From Bacteroidales bacterium (lineage in GTDB: Bacteria; Bacteroidota; Bacteroidia; Bacteroidales; Tenuifilaceae): a stretch of 8,938 nucleotides of DNA. Shown in pieces: positions 1 to 6,405 of this stretch. The notes under the pieces were generated by a model that was not told where the DNA came from, made no database searches, and saw nothing but the letters and a program-made list of their open reading frames with translations. The stretch's first letter is position 1; every line of letters begins with the position of its first letter. The translations under genes and the position numbers were made by a program. Where the stretch lies: NCBI GenBank assembly GCA_003531155.1, contig DQHR01000163.1, forward strand, positions 2,058 to 10,995, written 5' to 3'.

Positions 1-2
1 CC

Positions 3-107
3 AGGGCGTGTTCACAATCACCTGTAATATCTATAAATGGTGAATTCTACTCAAAATTAACGACTGAGAAGTTGAAACAAATTCTAATCGATCTTGCGGG
101 AGAGTAG
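3..107 (+). CDS. hydC: HydC/NuoE-like [2Fe-2S] subunit, C-terminal end only (5' cut by window)
   Basis: Only the last 34 codons and the TAG stop are present, read in frame from base 3. The peptide begins RACSQSPV and continues into an ISINGEFYSKLT-like stretch and a helix ending LAGE. This matches the C-terminus of the thioredoxin-like [2Fe-2S] subunit of complex I and trimeric hydrogenases (NuoE/HydC), where the fourth cluster cysteine sits in a C-x3-GAC-xx-(A/S)P context followed by a 'NGE-Y-KLT' strand. The single cysteine seen would be that last ligand. The residue two before it is Arg where the family usually has Gly. HydC would pass electrons between the HydB flavin and the rest of the Fe-S chain. 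HydB starts 26 bases later, so the two are almost certainly co-transcribed. Identity is supported by the short motif and by the hydB-hydA context; the rest of the gene cannot be judged. Confidence 0.75.
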   Translation, partial: RACSQSPVISINGEFYSKLTTEKLKQILIDLAGE

Positions 108-133
108 TTTAAAATATTAAAAAAAAGAGTTAT

Positions 134-2080
134 ATGGATAATCAAGAATTTACGAATTATATTAAGTTTTTTCTAGATAATGTTTTAACTAACAACACAT
201 CGGATTATCCAAAGAATGTTGAAGATAGGTTAGAGGTCTATCGCCGAAATCGAATCTCAAAACCTGTCATATACATTGGTGTTACTAGTTCTTCAGTTTG
301 TGCAGGTGCTTTAAATGTGAAGAGTGCTATTGAGGAGTATATTACAGATAATCAGTTTGATATTAGTGTGATAACAACTGGCAGTCTTGGGCTCTGCTCC
401 CATGAACCGTTAATTGATATTCAGATTCCTGGTAAAAATCGTGTAGTATTCAGTAACGTTTCAACGAGTGATATCCAACCAATACTCGATGGAATCTTAA
501 ATAAGTTTTTACCTATTGATAAGGTGCTTGGGCAATATAGGCATAAATATCACGAGCCTTGGCAAGAAGTTCCATTTCTAGATGAACTGCCATTCTTTAA
601 AGAGCAAAACAGGATAATTCTATCTAATTGTGGAGTTATAGATCCTTGTAACATTTTCGATTACATGGCTCGTGGAGGGTATAGAGCATTAGCCAAATCG
701 TTGAGAAACCACACTTACGAAGAGATTTGTTCTATAGTGGAGCAAAGCGGATTAAGAGGACGTGGAGGGGGAGGTTACCCTACAGGTACAAAGTGGAGAA
801 AAGCATTGCAAGTTACAACGGATCAACGCTATATGATTTGTAATGCTGATGAAAGCGATCCGGGCGCTTTTGTTTATCGGTTGCTGATGGAAAGTGATCC
901 TCATCGAATTATCGAGGGGTTAATTATTAGCTCATATGCCATAGGAGCAAGCAAAGCATATATATATACACGAAATAGCAATAGTTTAACAGTTGAAAGG
1001 CTCGAAAAAGCTGTTAGTCAGGCTTATGATGTAGGATTCCTTGGATACAACATTATTGATAGTGGTTTTAATATCGATATTACCATCCGAAAAGGTCCTG
1101 GGGCCTATGTTTGTGGTGAAGAAACTGCATTGATTAGAAGTATTGAGGGAAAACGAGGAATGCCTACTGTTAAGCCTCCTTATCCAACCGAGCAGGGGTT
1201 ATTTGGCAAACCAACAGCAGTTAATAATGTTGAAACCATTTCTAATATTCCTAGTATTGTTATGAATGGTGCTGATTGGTATTCATCTATTGGCACAGAA
1301 AATTCCAAGGGAACAAAAATATTTTCAATATCAGGAAAGGTTAAAGACGCTTGTGCTGTGGAAGTTTCAATGGGAACTCCGTTGTCAAAACTTCTTGAGT
1401 TGGGTGGCGGAGTGGCGGATGAGCGCAAGTTTAAGGCGTTACATCTTGGTGGACCATCTGGATTTAGTATTCCTTTTGAAGAATTAGGATTACCTATTGA
1501 TTTTGATAAACTTCGAGAAGCTGGAGTTGCTATTGGTTCTGGTGGCGTTCAAGTGTGGGATGATTCAGTTTGTGTTATCGATTTGGTGAAGTACTACATG
1601 CATTTTATCCAAAAAGAGAGTTGTGGAAAATGTATTCCTTGTCGCGAGGGTTCAAGGAGAATGCTCGAAATACTTCAAAATATATCAAAACGCCCTACAA
1701 GCGAAAATGGTCAAAATACGCTTGAACGTTTTAAAGGGGTTATTCATCTTGAGAGTTTAGCTGAGGTGATGCGCGATACATCGCTTTGTGGGTTGGGGCA
1801 ATCTGCTCCAAATCCTGTGCTTCGCACATTAAAACTTTTTCGCGAGGAGTACGAGGAGCATATTTTCGATCGTAAATGTCGGGCAGGCGTTTGTCGCGAT
1901 TTAAGAACATTTTATATTGATGTTGAAAAATGCACAGGATGTACAGCGTGTGCTAAAAAATGCCCTACAAATGCAATTATAGGTACACCACGTTCTCCAT
2001 ATTTTGTGGTTGAGGATAAATGTATTGGTTGCGGAATTTGCGAAGATGTTTGCAAATTCTCGGCTGTTTACTTTAAATAG
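134..2080 (+). CDS. hydB: NADH-dependent [FeFe] hydrogenase flavoprotein subunit HydB (NuoF-like)
   Basis: A 648-residue soluble protein that binds FMN and NAD(H) and exchanges electrons with HydC and HydA. Residues about 43-125 form a thioredoxin-like ferredoxin domain, with only C56 and C88 left of the usual four cluster cysteines. The NuoF core follows. Its glycine-rich FMN motif is at 208-221 (RGRGGGGYPTGTKW), CNADESDPGAF at 236-246, and GAYVCGEETAL at 323-333. The [4Fe-4S] ligands are C497, C500, C503 and C552. The C-terminal 60 residues hold two ferredoxin-type [4Fe-4S] motifs (C600/603/606/610 and C630/633/636/640), an extension typical of HydB and formate dehydrogenase relatives but absent from complex I NuoF. 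Two extra cysteines, C582 and C587, lie in the hinge before it and may bind metal (inference). Odd points are the lost cysteines, Y248 replacing a usually conserved Asp, and K223 in the FMN/NADH region. The ATG at 134 is chosen by domain length; no clear ribosome-binding site is seen, as is common in Bacteroidetes. Confidence 0.93.
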   Translation: MDNQEFTNYIKFFLDNVLTNNTSDYPKNVEDRLEVYRRNRISKPVIYIGVTSSSVCAGALNVKSAIEEYITDNQFDISVITTGSLGLCSHEPLIDIQIPGKNRVVFSNVSTSDIQPILDGILNKFLPIDKVLGQYRHKYHEPWQEVPFLDELPFFKEQNRIILSNCGVIDPCNIFDYMARGGYRALAKSLRNHTYEEICSIVEQSGLRGRGGGGYPTGTKWRKALQVTTDQRYMICNADESDPGAFVYRLLMESDPHRIIEGLIISSYAIGASKAYIYTRNSNSLTVERLEKAVSQAYDVGFLGYNIIDSGFNIDITIRKGPGAYVCGEETALIRSIEGKRGMPTVKPPYPTEQGLFGKPTAVNNVETISNIPSIVMNGADWYSSIGTENSKGTKIFSISGKVKDACAVEVSMGTPLSKLLELGGGVADERKFKALHLGGPSGFSIPFEELGLPIDFDKLREAGVAIGSGGVQVWDDSVCVIDLVKYYMHFIQKESCGKCIPCREGSRRMLEILQNISKRPTSENGQNTLERFKGVIHLESLAEVMRDTSLCGLGQSAPNPVLRTLKLFREEYEEHIFDRKCRAGVCRDLRTFYIDVEKCTGCTACAKKCPTNAIIGTPRSPYFVVEDKCIGCGICEDVCKFSAVYFK

Positions 2081-2139
2081 ATTTAGGTTGAGGAGTTCAT
2101 AAGGTTTACTGATTCCAAGAACGAACAACAATTTCGGTT

Positions 2140-3864
2140 ATGCAGTTTAATATTGAGGTTAACAACAGATTAATTGAAGTACGCAAAGGAGAAACAATAC
2201 TTTCAGCGTTGTTTCGGAATGGAATAAAAGTTCCAACGCTTTGCAATATGAAGGAGCTTTCTCCAACAGGAGCTTGTCGGATCTGTGTTGTCGAGGTCGA
2301 AGGGAAAGAGGGGCTTGTAACCTCATGTTCTTATCCTGTTGAGGAATCGATGAAGATTAAAACTCACTCTCCAAGGGTAGTTAAGGCTCGTAAAACACTT
2401 GTTGAACTTTTACTTTCAAATCACCCCGACGATTGCCTTTACTGCGAAAGAAATGGTTGTTGTGAATTGCAAGATTTAGCCATTGATTTGAACATACGTG
2501 AACGTAGAATTTCGGGTAAAAAAAGTCGTCATAAACTTGATCTTTCAAGTCCAAGTATCGTTCGTGATCCTGCAAAATGTATTCTTTGTGGACGATGTGT
2601 TCGTGTTTGTGATGAGATTCAATCAGTTTCAACACTTGATTTTTTGAATAGGGGTAATAAAACCATTATTGGAACTGCGATGGCTCGTGATTTGAACTTT
2701 TCGAGTTGCATCAATTGTGGGCGATGTGTAATGGTTTGCCCTACAGGGGCACTTCACGAGCATGGCTATCTCGATGAGGTAATCGATTCGTTAAATAACC
2801 CGTCGCTACAGGTTGTTGTTCAATATGGTCCGGCTGTAACGGTTTCACTAGCCGAAGAATTCGGTATTAAGGTGGGGAAAGATATTAGTGGCGTGATGAA
2901 TGCAGCACTTCGAAAAATAGGTTTTAACCATATTTTTGATACATCCTTTGCTGCAGATCTAGCAGTAATGGAAACGGTTGACATGATAATGCAAAAGTTG
3001 GAAACAGGAGAGGGTTTTCCTATTATATCAAGTTGCTGTCCGGCTTGGGTAAAGTATGCTGAGCAGTTTTATCCCGATGTGCTGCCATACGTTTCAACAT
3101 GCAAATCTCCTCAGCAGATGTTGGGTTCAATTATCAAAACCTATTATGCACCGCTTAATAATATTAACCCAAACTCAATCTATTCCGTTTCAGTTATGCC
3201 TTGCTTAGCCAAAAAATTCGAAGCACAGCGCGAAGAAATGACTCATAAGGCAATATCTGATGTTGATGTAGTAATAACAACACGTGAACTATCGAGATTA
3301 ATAAAACTTTACGGTATTGATATTCAGAATACCGAACCACAAACTCCCGATTCACCATTTGGAATCAGAAGTTCTGCCGGTAAACTCTTTGGAACATCAG
3401 GAGGAACAACAGAGGCAATTCTAAGAACCTTGCACTATAAACTAACTGGAAAAGAGTTTAATACATTGAAACTTCAGGATATTAGATCCGTAAGTGGCAT
3501 TAAAGAAATTCCCATTAAGATTGGCTCTAAGGAGTTCAAGGTTATATTAGTTAATGGTTTAACAGGGATTGAAAAATTAATGGAAGGGATAATTAACAAA
3601 ACAATAAATGCTCATTTCATTGAGATTATGGCCTGCCCAGGTGGCTGTGTTAATGGTGGAGGTCAACCTTTTAAAGCAGGCGATAAGGATCTAAAGTCAA
3701 GAATTAGGGCTATTTACGAAATCGACGAGGTTGACACCATAAAGGCTTCACATAAAAACCCATTGGTCAACGACTTGTACGAAAAATTTTTAGAAAAACC
3801 AGGTAGCGACAAAGCAAAGCAACAATTGCACACATGTTATACCAAGAGGGATGTACTTTTATAG
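2140..3864 (+). CDS. hydA: [FeFe] hydrogenase catalytic subunit HydA (group A, NuoG-like N-terminus)
   Basis: A 574-residue cytoplasmic catalytic subunit that interconverts H2 with protons and electrons at an H-cluster. Domains in order: plant-type [2Fe-2S] (C35, C46, C49, C63); His-Cys [4Fe-4S] as in NuoG (H95, C99, C102, C108); two ferredoxin [4Fe-4S] sites (C157/160/163/167 and C190/193/196/200); then the H-domain from about 210. All three H-cluster signatures are present: L1 SSCCPAW with C299/C300, L2 MPCLAKKFE with C355 and K358, and L3 MACPGGCVNGGGQ with M497, C499 and C503. By memory these numbers coincide with those of C. pasteurianum CpI, also 574 residues, so alignment is ungapped around L1. 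The proton-path residues C299 and S319 are kept, but CpI E279 and E282 are Thr and Met here. It lacks the extra C-terminal [2Fe-2S] domain found in Thermotoga HydA. It starts 59 bases after hydB, and with HydB/HydC it makes a HydABC trimer. Whether the enzyme bifurcates between NADH and ferredoxin is inferred from subunit make-up. Confidence 0.94.
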   Translation: MQFNIEVNNRLIEVRKGETILSALFRNGIKVPTLCNMKELSPTGACRICVVEVEGKEGLVTSCSYPVEESMKIKTHSPRVVKARKTLVELLLSNHPDDCLYCERNGCCELQDLAIDLNIRERRISGKKSRHKLDLSSPSIVRDPAKCILCGRCVRVCDEIQSVSTLDFLNRGNKTIIGTAMARDLNFSSCINCGRCVMVCPTGALHEHGYLDEVIDSLNNPSLQVVVQYGPAVTVSLAEEFGIKVGKDISGVMNAALRKIGFNHIFDTSFAADLAVMETVDMIMQKLETGEGFPIISSCCPAWVKYAEQFYPDVLPYVSTCKSPQQMLGSIIKTYYAPLNNINPNSIYSVSVMPCLAKKFEAQREEMTHKAISDVDVVITTRELSRLIKLYGIDIQNTEPQTPDSPFGIRSSAGKLFGTSGGTTEAILRTLHYKLTGKEFNTLKLQDIRSVSGIKEIPIKIGSKEFKVILVNGLTGIEKLMEGIINKTINAHFIEIMACPGGCVNGGGQPFKAGDKDLKSRIRAIYEIDEVDTIKASHKNPLVNDLYEKFLEKPGSDKAKQQLHTCYTKRDVLL

Positions 3865-3887
3865 TTCAAAGGATGAAATTCAAAGGA
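3865..3887 (+). repeat. Short tandem direct repeat just after hydA
   Basis: The 9-mer TTCAAAGGA occurs at 3865-3873 and again at 3879-3887, separated by 5 bases, directly after the hydA stop codon in the 61-base gap before the sensor kinase gene. It is seen directly in the sequence. A 14-base period, a little over one helical turn, could suit a regulator, but the sequence is A-rich and short, so chance is quite possible. Confidence 0.3.
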
Positions 3888-3925
3888 CAATAACCTAAAA
3901 ACCAAACTGTCAAAATATATTACAA

Positions 3926-5929
3926 ATGACATTCTCCGAAGATAAATTAAAACTTGTTTATACGGTTAAGGAATTGTGTAGGGTTTGCTATACATGTGTG
4001 AGGGAATGTCCGGCTAAAGCCATTAAAATTATTAATGGACAAGCAGAAGTGATTAGCGAAAGATGTATTGGATGTGGCAATTGTATTAAGGTTTGTAGTC
4101 AGGAAGCTAAGGTATTTTACCAATCTCGAATAGATGTTAAAAGCCTTTTGCAATCCGATAGTAAAGTTGCTGCCATAGTGGCACCTAGTTTTCCCGCAGA
4201 GTTCCCAGAAATAAGGGATTATCAGAAGTTTGTTGGAATGATTAGAGCATTGGGCTTTGATTACGTTTTTGAAGTTGCTTTTGGTGCTGATTTGGTTGCA
4301 AAAAAATACAAACAATTTCTCGAAGATAGAACAGGTACCGATTATATCTCATCCGATTGTCCTGCAATTGTTTCGTATATTCGATATTATCATCCCGATT
4401 TGGTTAAAAACCTTGTCCCTGTTGTTTCACCCATGGTGGCAATGGCAAGGGTTGTTAAAAAGAAATTGGGTTCAGATATTAAGATTGTTTTTATTGGGCC
4501 ATGTATTGCTAAAAAGGCTGAGTCTGAGGAAATTGATGAAGTTTTAACATTTAGGGAACTACGAGGGATGTTTGATCTTGTAAAGTCAAATATTGATGAT
4601 GTTAAGCCCTCAGATTTTGATTTACCTCATGCTGGAAGAGGGGCAATTTTTCCTGTTAGTAGAGGGCTTATACAAACTGTTAATATTTTTGATGATGTGG
4701 TTGAGGGCAACGTAATTGTTGCTGAAGGAAGAATTGGTTTTCAGGAGGCGATTAAGGAATATGAAGCTGAGAACTTAAAAGGGCAACATTTGGAACTTCT
4801 TTGCTGCGAAGGTTGTATAATGGGTCCTGGAATGACTCCAGGAGGTAAGCGTTTTGAACGAAGAACTTATATTAGCTCATATGTTAAACAAAAACTTGCA
4901 AACGAGAATCAGGATAATTTTAATAAATCATTAGAGGAATACTCGGATATTGATATTTCAAAGGACTTTAACCCATCCGATAGACGTAAGCCAATGCCAT
5001 CAGAAGCAGAGGTGGGAAAGATTTTAGCATCGATGGGTAAATTTTCTAATCGCGATCATCTAAACTGTGGTGCTTGTGGATACGATACATGCCTTGAGCA
5101 CGCAGTTGCAATTGTTGAAGGACTTGCTGAAGTTGAAATGTGCTTGCCGTATACCATAGAGGAAATGCATGCCTCGTTGAAAGATTTGGCGATATCTAAT
5201 GAGAAATTAGCTAAGGTACAGCAGGCCCTTAAGCAATCTGAAAAACTAGCTCATATGGGGCAGTTATCTGCAGGTATTGCTCATGAGCTTAACAATCCAT
5301 TAGGTGTTGTTTTGATGTATAGCAACATTCTCCTAGATGAATATCCGCCTGATGATCCTGTTCGTCAAGATATCGAGTTAATTGCATCGCAGGCCGAAAG
5401 GTGCAAGAAGATAGTGAGCGGATTGCTCAATTTTGCTCGGAAGAATCAGGTTAAACTCGAAGTAATTAATCTTAAAAAACTTGCAGAGGATAGTATCCGA
5501 TCTGTAGTTATTCCCCAAAATATTAAAACGGCTGTTATTTGTAAAACCGAAAACTGTGAGGCTCAGCTTGATTATGAGCAAATGATGCAAGTGCTAACTA
5601 ATCTCAATAAAAATGCAGTAGAGGCAATGTCTAGCGGTGGTTTTCTAACTATCGAAGTTGGTGGTAAGGAGAAGGAAGTAATTTTCAACGTAATTGATAC
5701 TGGTACAGGAATACCAGAGGAGAACATGGAAAAGTTATATACTCCATTTTTTACTACAAAGGGATTAGGTAAAGGTACAGGTTTGGGCTTGGCAACCACT
5801 TATGGGATTGTTAAAATGCATAAAGGCAAAATTGAGGTAGAATCAAATACTGATAGACTAAAAGGCCCTACAGGGACAACGTTTAGAATTATTTTACCTC
5901 GAGAGGAAGGGGAGGATGTTGAAAAATAA
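3926..5929 (+). CDS. Sensory [FeFe] hydrogenase-histidine kinase fusion (HydS-like, group C/D)
   Basis: A 667-residue cytoplasmic protein that fuses a hydrogenase-like sensor to a kinase. Residues 15-60 carry two [4Fe-4S] ferredoxin motifs (C18/21/24/28, C47/50/53/57). Residues about 80-320 form an H-cluster domain with variant signatures: L1 SSDCPAIV (D144, C145), L2 GPCIAKKAE (C193, K196) and L3 CCEGCIMGPG (C293, C294, C297). Residues about 358-407 match the four-cysteine Fe-S domain (PF04060 type: C381, C384, C389, C406). A signalling helix at 411-440 leads to the HisKA H-box with H453 (IAHELNNPLG), the N-box around N559-N563, G1 DTGTGIP 591-597, F-box PFFTTK 607-612 and G2 GKGTGLGLA 615-623. 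No membrane segment or PAS domain is seen. The sequence shows all kinase residues needed for autophosphorylation. Sensing of H2 or of redox state by the H-cluster is inferred from the family and from its place 61 bases downstream of hydA. It probably phosphorylates one or both receivers encoded next. The 'cys-poor' L1 argues against fast catalysis. Confidence 0.88.
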   Translation: MTFSEDKLKLVYTVKELCRVCYTCVRECPAKAIKIINGQAEVISERCIGCGNCIKVCSQEAKVFYQSRIDVKSLLQSDSKVAAIVAPSFPAEFPEIRDYQKFVGMIRALGFDYVFEVAFGADLVAKKYKQFLEDRTGTDYISSDCPAIVSYIRYYHPDLVKNLVPVVSPMVAMARVVKKKLGSDIKIVFIGPCIAKKAESEEIDEVLTFRELRGMFDLVKSNIDDVKPSDFDLPHAGRGAIFPVSRGLIQTVNIFDDVVEGNVIVAEGRIGFQEAIKEYEAENLKGQHLELLCCEGCIMGPGMTPGGKRFERRTYISSYVKQKLANENQDNFNKSLEEYSDIDISKDFNPSDRRKPMPSEAEVGKILASMGKFSNRDHLNCGACGYDTCLEHAVAIVEGLAEVEMCLPYTIEEMHASLKDLAISNEKLAKVQQALKQSEKLAHMGQLSAGIAHELNNPLGVVLMYSNILLDEYPPDDPVRQDIELIASQAERCKKIVSGLLNFARKNQVKLEVINLKKLAEDSIRSVVIPQNIKTAVICKTENCEAQLDYEQMMQVLTNLNKNAVEAMSSGGFLTIEVGGKEKEVIFNVIDTGTGIPEENMEKLYTPFFTTKGLGKGTGLGLATTYGIVKMHKGKIEVESNTDRLKGPTGTTFRIILPREEGEDVEK

Positions 5930-6017
5930 GACTGGAGATGTTAGTTCTCAAGCAACAGACAAAATTTGAATTAAGTTTAAATGACAAGGAAATTAAGAAT
6001 CAGAAATATAAAATACA

Positions 6018-6404
6018 ATGAGCAAAACCATTTTAATAGTTGATGATGATATTGATTATTTATTTCAACTGAAACTTCAAGTAGAGAAGTTTGGATTTAA
6101 GGTTATCGTTGCAGAAAGTCAGAAGGAGGCTGAAAATATGCTTGCATCTGTTAAGCCAGATCTTGCAATTCTTGATCTAATGATGGAGAACGACGATAGT
6201 GGTTTTATTCTTTGTTATAAAATGAAACGTAAATATCCTGATGTTCCAATTATCATTGCTACAGCTGTGGCCGCTGAAACGGGAATGACTTTTGGAATTA
6301 GCACAGAGCAGGAACGCAAATGGATTAGAGCTGATCTTTACCTTGAAAAAGGAATACGGCCAGACCAACTCCATAAGGAAATATTGAAACTTTTAAAGCT
6401 TTAG
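6018..6404 (+). CDS. Stand-alone response regulator receiver
   Basis: A 128-residue single-domain CheY-like receiver with no output domain. Acidic residues D9-D11 follow the first strand (ILIVDDD), the phospho-acceptor is D53 (LAILDLMM), the switch threonine is T82 and the conserved lysine is K111. Between T82 and K111 the beta4-alpha4-beta5 segment is long (ETGMTFGISTEQERKW..), a form seen in some receivers of anaerobe redox loci. The lysine is followed by Gly instead of the usual cis-proline. The gene lies 88 bases after the sensory kinase and one base before the receiver-kinase hybrid, so it is the likely phosphate acceptor or shuttle between them. Its final target cannot be read from the sequence. 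Confidence 0.88.
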   Translation: MSKTILIVDDDIDYLFQLKLQVEKFGFKVIVAESQKEAENMLASVKPDLAILDLMMENDDSGFILCYKMKRKYPDVPIIIATAVAAETGMTFGISTEQERKWIRADLYLEKGIRPDQLHKEILKLLKL

Positions 6405-6405
6405 C

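Noticed and set aside
1180..1428. Minus-strand open frame opposite hydB, and similar minus-strand frames opposite hydA, the kinases, rex and ribF
   Set aside because: Each lies wholly or almost wholly within a well-supported plus-strand gene, has no recognisable motif and has low-complexity translated sequence; they are shadows of real genes.
2081..2139. GTTC...GAAC arms in the hydB-hydA gap as a hairpin terminator
   Set aside because: Only four paired bases with a long loop and no T-run; hydA clearly continues the operon.
134..3864. Reading hydB-hydA as complex I nuoF-nuoG
   Set aside because: HydB has the C-terminal 2x[4Fe-4S] extension and HydA ends in a full H-cluster domain with L1, L2 and L3 motifs, so this is an [FeFe] hydrogenase rather than complex I.
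5930..6017. Promoter or regulatory RNA in the longest gap (88 bases), with TAAGTTTA resembling a -7 element
   Set aside because: One mismatch at the key G, no -33 partner and no stable inverted repeat; the A+T-rich background makes such matches common.
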